Positions 44,194-51,918 of a DNA stretch of 64,000 nucleotides are shown piece after piece (within the stretch, counting starts at the first letter, position 1; every line of letters begins with the position of its first letter). The notes under the pieces are model-generated. The model saw nothing but the letters and a program-made list of their open reading frames with translations. It did no database searches and was not told the origin of the DNA. The position numbers were made by a program, and so were the translations under genes. Origin of the DNA: Bacteroidales bacterium (GTDB lineage Bacteria; Bacteroidota; Bacteroidia; Bacteroidales; UBA10428); NCBI GenBank assembly GCA_016931575.1, contig JAFGEO010000055.1:1-64000 (forward strand), read 5' to 3'.

Positions 44194-45285
44194 ATGTTAG
44201 AAATTAATCCGGATATACAATTTAAAAAAGAGCTGATAAAGACCAGTCAGGCACCCTTAAGCAAGTGTATGCAGTGTGGAACCTGCTCGGTGGTCTGCTC
44301 ACTGGCGCCCGATGATAAGCCTTTTCCCAGGAAGGAAATGATTTGGGCAGCATGGGGCATCAGGGACCAGTTGATGGGTAATGCGGATATTTGGTTGTGT
44401 CATCAGTGCGGGGATTGTTCCACGTATTGCCCCAGAGGGGTTAAGCCAGCTGATGTATTGAGCGCTCTGCGGCAAATGAGCTATCGCTATTATGCCCGTC
44501 CGTCATGTATTGCCAGGATGATGAGCGAAGTAAAATGGCTGCCGCTTGCACTGATATTTCCCGTGGTGATCATTGCAGTCATCCTTGCCCTTGCAGGGAC
44601 TCTGAAAATTCCGGATGGTTCTGTGAATTATTCCAAATTCTTTCCCCATGCGTGGCTAAACAGTTCATTTACCCTGATTACCCTGATCAGTTATGGTCTG
44701 GCTGTTTACAGCCTCAAAAATTTCATTAAGGATTTAAGAAGACAATTTCCGGATTTGAAGTTTAAAGGGGGAATCCTCCTTCAAATGCTTCGTAGCAGCA
44801 GAACGATAGCCATTCATACAAAATTTGGTTCCTGTTCGGTAAACCGCTTTAGAAAGTGGGCACATTTACTCGTATTTTATGGCTTTAACCTCTTGCTGCT
44901 GGTTACAGTATATGCTATTTATGCTGCACTGACACACAGGTACCCCCTTGGATTTTTCAATCCCTTCAAAATATTGGGTAACTTAGCAGCATTCATGCTG
45001 GTTATCGGACTGGGGATGATGATAGTGAAACGTTTGGTCGGCAGGAAGACCGTAAACAGTAACTATTCCGACTGGCTCCTTTTAATCTCCCTGCTGTTGC
45101 TAACCCTTTCCGGAGTGGTAATTGAATGGGCAAGATTCGGCAACTGGGGTTCAGCCTATCATCTGTACTTTTTTCACCTGGTTTGTGTATGGTTTGTCAT
45201 CATTTATCTGCCTTACACAAAATTCGGGCATACCTTTTATCGACTTGTAGCCATCAGCGTGGCGGATGCTGCGGGGAGGAAATAG
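44194..45285 (+). CDS. qmoC: Quinone-interacting membrane-bound oxidoreductase subunit QmoC
   Basis: A 363-residue fusion of an HdrC-like ferredoxin domain and an HdrE-like membrane domain. Two clusters: CMQCGTCSVVC (C25-C35) and CHQCGDCSTYCPRG (C69-C79). Then about six membrane helices (from WLPLALIFPVVIIAV at about 115), with His residues in WAHLLVF and the YHLYFFH pair likely binding haem b. This subunit exchanges electrons with menaquinone. The domain order ferredoxin-cytochrome b is the QmoC arrangement and separates the set from soluble HdrABC. 20 bases after qmoB. Confidence 0.95.
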   Translation: MLEINPDIQFKKELIKTSQAPLSKCMQCGTCSVVCSLAPDDKPFPRKEMIWAAWGIRDQLMGNADIWLCHQCGDCSTYCPRGVKPADVLSALRQMSYRYYARPSCIARMMSEVKWLPLALIFPVVIIAVILALAGTLKIPDGSVNYSKFFPHAWLNSSFTLITLISYGLAVYSLKNFIKDLRRQFPDLKFKGGILLQMLRSSRTIAIHTKFGSCSVNRFRKWAHLLVFYGFNLLLLVTVYAIYAALTHRYPLGFFNPFKILGNLAAFMLVIGLGMMIVKRLVGRKTVNSNYSDWLLLISLLLLTLSGVVIEWARFGNWGSAYHLYFFHLVCVWFVIIYLPYTKFGHTFYRLVAISVADAAGRK

Positions 45286-45339
45286 AGTCCGGAAAAAGTT
45301 ACCAATACCTTTTGGCCAGCCGGGCTCTAATTGAACGAG

Positions 45340-45858
45340 ATGATTATTGATATTACAGAAATAGAAAAACTCGCCAGGAAGAGAAGGTCTGAAAACCTTA
45401 GATTTATTGCCTTTTTGAAAGAAAAAAATAAAAGGTATATCGATCATCTGGTTATGGAGCTGAATAAGTATTTCAGTGCCGAGATATCTTGTACAGCTTG
45501 CGGACACTGCTGTACAAAACTGCGCCCGATTCTTGCTGAAAGTGATATCGACCAGCTTGTTAAGGTTACGAAGATGACCCGTTCGAAGTTTAAGAAGGAA
45601 TATATTGAGATGGATGAAGAAGGGGATATGCTTTTTAAGAATCTTCCCTGTTCATTTCTGAAAAACAACAAATGCACCATATACCATTACAGGCCGGAAG
45701 ATTGCCAGGAATATCCCAACCTTCATAAGATCGATTTTGTAGAACGCATTTTTGGTATCATGGAAAATTATTCCATTTGCCCAATTGTATTCAATGTGAT
45801 CGAAGCCCTGAAAGACCGCCTTGATTTTAAGTCGGGATCAAAGCCTGCTGATACCTAA
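45340..45858 (+). CDS. YkgJ-family cysteine-cluster protein
   Basis: About 172 residues; ATG 45340 preferred over TTG 45331. A CxxCxxCC-type metal-binding site, SCTACGHCCTKLRP, is followed by NLPCSFLKNNKCTIYHYRPEDCQEYP, the typical YkgJ arrangement thought to hold Zn or Fe-S. It starts 54 bases after qmoC on the same strand and may be part of that operon. YkgJ proteins have no settled function; a maturation or chaperone role for Fe-S partners is only a guess. It converges on the HisG-like gene with a 4-base gap. Confidence 0.88.
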   Translation: MIIDITEIEKLARKRRSENLRFIAFLKEKNKRYIDHLVMELNKYFSAEISCTACGHCCTKLRPILAESDIDQLVKVTKMTRSKFKKEYIEMDEEGDMLFKNLPCSFLKNNKCTIYHYRPEDCQEYPNLHKIDFVERIFGIMENYSICPIVFNVIEALKDRLDFKSGSKPADT

Positions 45859-45862
45859 AAAC

Positions 45863-46909
45863 TTAAAGATTTAATACATCGATATTCTGGATCGAAGAAT
45901 CGATCGGGATGGTATCGATATTGGCGGCTCCCCGCTTAGCGAGCTGGTAGCGCACCATAGCCAGTGACAGATTTTTGTCGCTGCGGTTAACCTGGATACT
46001 GAACTCGGTGAATGATTTTCCCGGATTTTTTGTAGGTTCATCCGCGAACAGGACATTTTCGCCCAGGTATTTTTCGATGTCATTCACCCTGTCATTTGAA
46101 ATATTGAAGACAATAAGCACCTTATCTTCGGCATTCACAACCCCATACAGGTTTAGCAGGAACATTTTCAACAGCTCAAGTTTTTCGGGGTCCTTTTTAA
46201 GTTCAGGATTAATGTAGATCCCGGTTTCCGATTCGATCACAGTTTCGGTGATGTGCAGGCCATAGTTACGGATGGCACTTCCACTCTGGGTGATCTCCAG
46301 CCCAATGTCTGCTCCGCCGTTCTTGATTTTTGCCTCGGTTTTCCCCCAGGTCTCATAGATCAGGATACCCTTGCGGATGCGGCTGGGAGTTTTGTATTTT
46401 TGGACCGAGAATTCGGAGTATGAATCAAAAAGGCCTATTTTTTTCAGGGTTTCCCGGATCCAGTTCAAGGCCAGATAAGGCATTTCGGTAACCACCGTTA
46501 TAAGCTCCTTTTCGCTGCATAAATGGTTTAGGAAATCCTCTGTTGTAGGATATTCCGGCACATTGGTAATACCAACCAGGCGAACATTGCCCCGATTCAG
46601 CGACAGTACCTTCTCAAGTCTGATCGCTGTGTTGTACTCAAGCTGTAATTCCAGGATGCGCTCTCTGATCCAGTCATCGCCGGCAATAGCAACATCCAGT
46701 TCACCGATTCCCAGCTGGGAGCCAAATTCCTGAGGACGGCCATCCCAGCCAAACAGGAAGTTGACCGTGGAGAAGGAAGTCGGGCCGCCGGATTCGTACC
46801 CCCTGGTTTCAAACCCGGCAGTTTCAAGCAAAGAAATAAGATTGCCACCCCGGTTGGGATTCGCCAAAGAACCCGCCGGCATGCCGATGATGAGTTGCTC
46901 CTTATTCAT
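45863..46909 (-). CDS. HisG-like ATP phosphoribosyltransferase, long divergent form
   Basis: A 348-residue protein of the HisG fold, longer than the usual 210-300. Recognisable blocks: IIGMPAGSLANP at the start, IGELDVAIAGDDWIRE (the phosphate-loop region), LEKVLSLNRGNVRLVGI, GGADIGLEITQSGSAIRNYGL and a C-terminal ACT-like regulatory stretch ending LSLAMVRYQLAKRGA. If canonical it condenses ATP with PRPP, the first step of histidine synthesis. It forms an operon with a HisI-like gene 32 bases upstream, but no other his genes are present. With the altered HisI partner, a paralogous function cannot be excluded. Confidence 0.75.
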   Translation of the reverse strand: MNKEQLIIGMPAGSLANPNRGGNLISLLETAGFETRGYESGGPTSFSTVNFLFGWDGRPQEFGSQLGIGELDVAIAGDDWIRERILELQLEYNTAIRLEKVLSLNRGNVRLVGITNVPEYPTTEDFLNHLCSEKELITVVTEMPYLALNWIRETLKKIGLFDSYSEFSVQKYKTPSRIRKGILIYETWGKTEAKIKNGGADIGLEITQSGSAIRNYGLHITETVIESETGIYINPELKKDPEKLELLKMFLLNLYGVVNAEDKVLIVFNISNDRVNDIEKYLGENVLFADEPTKNPGKSFTEFSIQVNRSDKNLSLAMVRYQLAKRGAANIDTIPIDSSIQNIDVLNL

Positions 46910-46941
46910 TAATATATGGTTTTTAGGAACCGCTTAGGGTT

Positions 46942-47325
46942 CTATTCTGTGAATGTAAGTTTGTCGCCCTCGATCTTTCTGTAATAACAGGATGTATGGG
47001 GATTGCCATCCTCCTTTTTTGCATGGCAGGCACCTTTTCCCTGCGGGGTAACCATGTATAGCAATGAATTTTGTTCACAATTAATCCTGATCTCCTCAAT
47101 TTTCAACATATCCCCAGAGGTCATTCCTTTTTTCCAGAGCTCTTTTCTGCTTCGGCTCCAATAGGTTGCATATCCGCTCTTAAGGGTTTCTTCAAAAGCA
47201 GCTTTATTGGCGAAAGCCAGGATAAGGACTTCTTTAGTTGTGTAATCCTGGGTTACCACAGGAATAAGGGTTTCTCCATCTTCTCCGAAACTTAGCAGAA
47301 GATCCTTCGTGTATTCTTTACTCAT
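46942..47325 (-). CDS. HisI-like phosphoribosyl-AMP cyclohydrolase with altered metal site
   Basis: 127 residues from ATG 47325; the upstream ORF extension overlaps the promoter box and is rejected. HisI hallmarks: TLKSGYATYWSRSRKELWKKG and the Zn-type Cys residues in GACHAK and TSCYYR. The metal loop that is DCDxD in standard HisI reads NCEQN here (EEIRINCEQNSLLYMV), so two Asp ligands are Asn and one is Glu. HisI opens the adenine ring of phosphoribosyl-AMP; this variant may bind metal differently or act on another substrate. Operon with the HisG-like gene. Confidence 0.85.
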   Translation of the reverse strand: MSKEYTKDLLLSFGEDGETLIPVVTQDYTTKEVLILAFANKAAFEETLKSGYATYWSRSRKELWKKGMTSGDMLKIEEIRINCEQNSLLYMVTPQGKGACHAKKEDGNPHTSCYYRKIEGDKLTFTE

Positions 47326-47347
47326 TTTGTTTTTGATTATAGGCCTG

Positions 47348-47355
47348 CAAATATA
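47348..47355 (-). promoter_or_regulatory. -7 promoter box before the HisI-like gene
   Basis: On the minus strand TATATTTG, an exact TAnnTTTG match, 22 bases before ATG 47325. A TTTC sequence sits 19 bases further upstream as a 3-of-4 match to the -33 TTTG. This supports 47325 as the true start. Confidence 0.6.
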
Positions 47356-47433
47356 GGATATCTCACCATAAAATGAAATGTATGGAGCTGTCTTCATTAC
47401 CGGAAAGGGAAAAGCTTTGCCGGGAGTCCTGGA

Positions 47434-48054
47434 TCAGGGGGTGATCAGGATTGGTATGGATTTGGTCATGTAAGGATAGATCTCATTCACATCTTTGTTT
47501 TTTAATGAGATGCATCCAAGGGTCCAGTTGTACTTTCTGTCGATCAGCTCATCCATCCCTTCGGGCACCCCGTGGATTCCTATTTCACCTCCTATAGAGG
47601 CACTCCCGGGTATGTTACCATTCGCTTTTGCTGCCTTGTGTTTGCGCCACGAATCGGTAGTTGGATAATCGATCCAGATAAATTTTGACCAGCTTTTATG
47701 CGGGTACTTAGTGATCATGTGGAATTCCCCTTCCGGGGTACACTGGTCCCCCTCTTTGCGCTTGTCATCAATCGGATTCCCCCCGAATACACAAGGGTAT
47801 TCCTTGATAATCAGGCTATCAGTAGCAATTGTCAGGGTGTAATCAGACTTGTCGATTTTCAGGAGCAGGTCCTCCTTAGCAATGTCCAGGGAGTCAAGCA
47901 GGGAGGGAAGGGATTTGCTGTAGTTTATTAAATGGCCTGTCCGGGAGCTTGCAGCAGGATCACTGACATTGGAAGAGTTCCCTGGTTTGCCTGAATCAGC
48001 CGGAGTACAAAGAATCATAAAAAACAGGCTTGCCAAGAATCCCAGTTTCTTCAT
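47434..48054 (-). CDS. L,D-transpeptidase (YkuD-type) family protein
   Basis: A 206-residue exported enzyme. The N-terminal signal (FLASLFFMILCTPADS) may be a lipobox (ILC) or a plain signal peptide. The YkuD catalytic domain is at about 60-205 with the His in GEIGIHGVPEG (H161) and the nucleophile in NWTLGCISLKN (C181), the HXX...SxGCxS/T pattern. Such enzymes make 3-3 cross-links or attach proteins in peptidoglycan. It is a single gene; the 48107-48571 gene upstream ends in its own terminator. Confidence 0.93.
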   Translation of the reverse strand: MKKLGFLASLFFMILCTPADSGKPGNSSNVSDPAASSRTGHLINYSKSLPSLLDSLDIAKEDLLLKIDKSDYTLTIATDSLIIKEYPCVFGGNPIDDKRKEGDQCTPEGEFHMITKYPHKSWSKFIWIDYPTTDSWRKHKAAKANGNIPGSASIGGEIGIHGVPEGMDELIDRKYNWTLGCISLKNKDVNEIYPYMTKSIPILITP

Positions 48055-48071
48055 TGCAGGTATGGATTAAG

Positions 48072-48098
48072 AAAAAAAAGCCCCTGGAAAGGGGCTTT
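48072..48098 (-). terminator. Rho-independent terminator after the 48107-48571 lipoprotein gene
   Basis: On the minus strand AAAGCCCCT-ttcc-AGGGGCTTT with a following run of eight T, 9 bases after the stop codon. Strong intrinsic terminator. Confidence 0.93.
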
Positions 48099-48106
48099 CT
48101 AACGAA

Positions 48107-48571
48107 TTATTTGTTCCAGTCTCCCAAAATACCGTGGACATAATATCCACTTTTAATTTCAACCAGCTTTTCAGCAAAAAGCTGGATGGGAGCCATCGCA
48201 GAATCTTCAGGAGATCCGAAACGAACCCGGTGTGTAGCGGCTCCATACCTGACTTCGATGTAAGTATCGGAACCATCAGAAGCAATGTTGTTGGTATTGC
48301 TTTCAACCTTTTTAAAGGTTTTCCAGTCAAAGAGTTGCAGGATTTCATTCCAGTCCTCTGCATTAACAGCCTCCTCCAGATTATATTCTGAGCTCATGCA
48401 GTAGGTGAACATATTGTAAAAAATGTTCTCATTATTCATTACGAGAGAATCAGAAGGAAAACAAAAGGGATTTATGGTTACAACCTTTATCTCCAGGTTC
48501 TCAAGTTTCTGTTTTTCACATCCAAAAAGTCCAGCCAACAGAAGGGCTGCAAGAATTAATTTAGTTTTCAT
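48107..48571 (-). CDS. Small lipoprotein of unknown function
   Basis: A 154-residue lipoprotein (lipobox LFGC near residue 18). The mature part has two Cys (NPFCFPSD, FTYCMSS) and a beta-rich C-terminus (TYIEVRYGAATHRVRFG). No known family recognised. It lies 25 bases after the 5'-nucleotidase gene on the same strand and is likely its operon partner, ended by a strong terminator. Confidence 0.8.
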   Translation of the reverse strand: MKTKLILAALLLAGLFGCEKQKLENLEIKVVTINPFCFPSDSLVMNNENIFYNMFTYCMSSEYNLEEAVNAEDWNEILQLFDWKTFKKVESNTNNIASDGSDTYIEVRYGAATHRVRFGSPEDSAMAPIQLFAEKLVEIKSGYYVHGILGDWNK

Positions 48572-48596
48572 AATCCATTAATGAAGTTTATAGTAT

Positions 48597-50432
48597 TTAT
48601 AAGTTTTTTACCAGATTTCCGGGTAGCAAATAATCATCGCTATCGGTCCTGCGATACGTATCAGGAAGGTCCGGGATTCCGTTTTCATTAACATCGGTAA
48701 ATGAGCACCCGTATTCCAGGACTGATTTCCATATTTTAGCCTCCTGGATGCCGGGTGTGTAAGGATCGATATCGATCAGTGCTGCCTGAATATTCTTTAC
48801 AATCTCACCATTTGCATGTTTCGGATTTAGTCTGATGAGGCCATAGCTCATTTTCCGAACCTCGGTAAAAAATTCCACCAATATCTTGTCGGTGGTAAAT
48901 GCGTAGAGCTCACGGTTATCCTTTGAGCAGTCGAGGGGGTGATACGCATTGTTTTCGTCAGCAAGGTACACCGCACTGATCTTGTTCAATAATCCTCCGT
49001 CGGGATTAATATCAATCCGGATTCCGCTGAAGAAGCAATAGTAACTTGGATCCCTGGTGCCGGCAATGAATACAAATTCAAGCATTCGTTTTAATTCTTC
49101 AGCAGTAAAATAGAATCGGGATAAGGGGTATCCGGGAAGCTGGTCGTAGCCCGTCCCAAGCGAGGTTACCTCAAAAATTCCTTCCAGGCTTTGCATGCCG
49201 GGTTGTATTTCTTCGCGGATAAATCCTTGAGCAATAAGGGTAATGTGAGTGCCAATGCTATCATATTTGTTCACATAATAGTGCATAGCATCCGCAATAA
49301 AACCACCGATATTGGCTTCTTCCGGTTTTTGATCATCACGTGACAGCATAAATTCAGTCTCGAAATAGCTTGAGTCATACGCTATCTTTGCTTCATTCTG
49401 AACAAATTCCTTCACGAGATCATACTGTTCCTCAATCTTTGATGCAATGGCCAGATCCGGTGCACACTCACGGCTAACAGGAATCAGCTCGTATTCGAGA
49501 AAGTCTTTATTATCCAGGTCAAGACTAAGCTTTCCAACGAATTGCCCTTTATCCTGCACCTGGATGATCGGGGTACCATCAACCAGTATGGGTTCTTCCA
49601 GAAGTGAATGTGTGTGGCCACTGATTATGGCATCGATACCCCTAACTTTCTTAGCGAGGCGTATATCCTCCTTGTTTCTGTAATTACCTTTATCATCGTG
49701 GTAAACCCCTCCGTGAGAAAGGCAGATGACCAGGTCGGCATCCTCTTCTTTCTTTAGTTTCTTAACAATTTTTCTGGCTGTTTTTATACTTCCCGAGCGA
49801 CTCAGAATATGGGCATTGGGGGCTGTTCTGAAAGCTTCCCTGCCGACCAGACTAAAGACACCAATGCGTATACCGTCTTTTTCAATGATGTGATAAGGCT
49901 TAATTATTTCCTGTTTCAACAGACCGGAGTAGCCCTCATGCAGGCAGATCTTATTTCCGATATTGGAGTTAAGCAATACGGGAGATCCCAAAGCATTGGC
50001 CCTTTCGGCATAGTTGACCAGGCTGTCTATGCCAAAATCAAATTCATGATTTCCCAGGGCAACAACATCATACCCCATTTCTTTCATCAGGTGCAGTTGA
50101 AAGCCGGTCCGGGATTCAAGTACCTGGAAGAGGCTTCCCATCAGAAAATCGCCGGCATCCATAGTAAAAACCGGGTTATTGCTACCGGTGGACTGTTCAT
50201 GGATTATCCCTGCAATCCGCGAAAAACCACCTACGGTACCGTATGGGCCTGTAGGGATATCTTCTTCCATCAGACTGGAATGGAGGTCATTGGTATGAAG
50301 AATGGTGACTTTCCGTTGTGCGTAGGCTGAAGGTCCTGAAAGTACTATGAGAAGAACCCACAGGGACGCCATCCATAACGGGAACTTAAACTTCCCCATC
50401 CAACTATTTCTTCCTGAAATACCAGCCACCAT
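48597..50432 (-). CDS. UshA-type 5'-nucleotidase / metallophosphatase
   Basis: A 611-residue exported enzyme that dephosphorylates nucleotides or related phosphate esters. The binuclear-metal domain shows ILHTNDLHSS, FTMDAGDFLMGS, VVALGNHEFDFG, ICLSHGG and ISGHTHS; a 5'-nucleotidase C-terminal domain follows (about 370-560). The start may be the track ATG or the ATG at 50399, which sits right before the hydrophobic signal (WMASLWVLLIVLSGPSAYAQ). In operon with a small lipoprotein. The substrate (5'-nucleotide, 2',3'-cyclic nucleotide or UDP-sugar) is not determined. Confidence 0.93.
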   Translation of the reverse strand: MVAGISGRNSWMGKFKFPLWMASLWVLLIVLSGPSAYAQRKVTILHTNDLHSSLMEEDIPTGPYGTVGGFSRIAGIIHEQSTGSNNPVFTMDAGDFLMGSLFQVLESRTGFQLHLMKEMGYDVVALGNHEFDFGIDSLVNYAERANALGSPVLLNSNIGNKICLHEGYSGLLKQEIIKPYHIIEKDGIRIGVFSLVGREAFRTAPNAHILSRSGSIKTARKIVKKLKKEEDADLVICLSHGGVYHDDKGNYRNKEDIRLAKKVRGIDAIISGHTHSLLEEPILVDGTPIIQVQDKGQFVGKLSLDLDNKDFLEYELIPVSRECAPDLAIASKIEEQYDLVKEFVQNEAKIAYDSSYFETEFMLSRDDQKPEEANIGGFIADAMHYYVNKYDSIGTHITLIAQGFIREEIQPGMQSLEGIFEVTSLGTGYDQLPGYPLSRFYFTAEELKRMLEFVFIAGTRDPSYYCFFSGIRIDINPDGGLLNKISAVYLADENNAYHPLDCSKDNRELYAFTTDKILVEFFTEVRKMSYGLIRLNPKHANGEIVKNIQAALIDIDPYTPGIQEAKIWKSVLEYGCSFTDVNENGIPDLPDTYRRTDSDDYLLPGNLVKNL

Positions 50433-50725
50433 GTTATTTGTTATATTTCTGGTTATGGTTATGTTCTACGGCGTACACTATCAAAGGGTTGCATAAAAAC
50501 TAAAATATTGATGCGGACACCGGAAATCATAATTCAGAACTGGGAAAATAAAGCAAATGCTGTGCCCTCAAATTTTAATTTGCAGGTTAAAAATTGCGAA
50601 AGAGGAGGGTTTCCTGGCAACAAAAATCAAGGAGCGTCAAATAGATCCTGAAATCAGGTTGGTAGCATAAACTGGCTGTTCTTTCATTTTTTCAGAATCA
50701 CCAGGTTTGAATGCGCTTACTGCGG

Positions 50726-51295
50726 TCAGAAAGAAGGCTGGGGAGGAATTTTAGAGCAGGGAACGGCTCCCCGGCGGTCACAATTCAGATCATACAGCAT
50801 CCCAAGGCTTATATGTGGCTCAATAAATACCAGATTAAGCCTTAGCTCGAGATAGGGGTGCAGGCATTTGCCCAGTTTTGTTTTTACGCCACCTCCGATA
50901 TCCATTCCGAAATTCGAGAATCCCTTATCCTCGCGGTAGAGGTTATTTTCATAGTTTATGAAACCATTGTACGAAAGGTTAACAAGGCCATAGAATTTCC
51001 AGCTCTCATAATTATACACCCCCAGATGAACATCAGAACCCAGGTAGAGCTCATGAACCCGGTTAAACCATGGGTAATAACTCAACTTTGGGACAATGCT
51101 TAATCCTTCAAGGAGATCAATCTGCTTAATCGGAAACTCAGCGCGTATATCGAGTCCCAGTCCTAAACGGATAAGGTTAAAATCGATTCCGCCACCAATC
51201 TTGTTGTTTTCATATTGGCGCCTCTGGGCATGTGTGTTCAGACTCAAAATGAGGAATGCGGCGAATAAAGATACCTTCAGGTAATTGGCTTTCAT
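50726..51295 (-). CDS. Small outer-membrane beta-barrel protein
   Basis: A 189-residue exported protein: signal peptide ending NTHAQ, then amphipathic beta-strands with Gly/Asn turns (IGGGIDFNLIRLGLGLDIRAEF, NFGMDIGGGVKT). Looks like an eight-stranded OmpA/OmpW-size barrel. Two Cys near the C-terminus (NCDRRGAVPCS) may form a disulfide. No named family; function unknown. Single gene. Confidence 0.78.
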   Translation of the reverse strand: MKANYLKVSLFAAFLILSLNTHAQRRQYENNKIGGGIDFNLIRLGLGLDIRAEFPIKQIDLLEGLSIVPKLSYYPWFNRVHELYLGSDVHLGVYNYESWKFYGLVNLSYNGFINYENNLYREDKGFSNFGMDIGGGVKTKLGKCLHPYLELRLNLVFIEPHISLGMLYDLNCDRRGAVPCSKIPPQPSF

Positions 51296-51417
51296 GAGCT
51301 GTAAATTTGATCTGTAAAGGTATACTCCCTTAAAGAATTTTCCAGTTTATCTTTGAACAGGTAGTAAACTTTTACTATAACGTTGGAAAAACTGAAATCG
51401 TGTGGCGTACAGGAGGA

Positions 51418-51918
51418 TCAATAATGTCGTTTTCCCTTAAACAGATACCGGTAGCTTTCTGAATCGATTACCCAGTGGTATGCGACGCGCAGACTATCAT
51501 CATCAAACAGTACAGTGTATTCCCTATAGTAGGTGTCACCTATCAGCGCGAAAGTCGCTTCAAAGCTGTTGTCATCTGAGAACTCTAAGGTGTCAGTAAC
51601 CAGGAAATCCGTACCTTCCATGTTAATGGTATCGCGAATCAGTACAACACAGGCTTCGCATTCACCCTTATTGATAAGGATTTCCCGGGGGGAAGAACCC
51701 TCCTCACTAATAGTACGCACTGAATCCATCGGATGGACGGAGTAATATTCGTAAGATTCGGTCCCCGAATAAGTCCCTGTCAGATTATCCCTGAAATCCG
51801 ATGTATTATCTTTTCGGCAGCCAGACAGAAAAAAAAGTAGCAGCAGGGTATATACTGAAAACCGGATAAATAGTTTCTGTCCTCTCAGATATTGATATGC
51901 TTTTTGGGTGTTAGTCAT
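51418..51918 (-). CDS. Lipoprotein of unknown function
   Basis: A 166-residue lipoprotein with an unusually long n-region before the lipobox (FFLSGC, Cys about 34). The mature domain starts NLTGTYSGTESYEYYS and is all-beta in character, resembling small lipocalin-like lipoproteins of Bacteroidota. The start overlaps the rsgA stop (ATGACTAA), so it is translationally coupled to rsgA. Confidence 0.8.
   Translation of the reverse strand: MTNTQKAYQYLRGQKLFIRFSVYTLLLLFFLSGCRKDNTSDFRDNLTGTYSGTESYEYYSVHPMDSVRTISEEGSSPREILINKGECEACVVLIRDTINMEGTDFLVTDTLEFSDDNSFEATFALIGDTYYREYTVLFDDDSLRVAYHWVIDSESYRYLFKGKRHY

Noticed and set aside
40809-45285. qmoABC read as HdrABC heterodisulfide reductase
   Set aside because: Two consecutive HdrA-like proteins followed by a ferredoxin-cytochrome b fusion, directly after aprBA, is the Qmo layout. 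No HdrB-type CCG cysteine-rich subunit is present.
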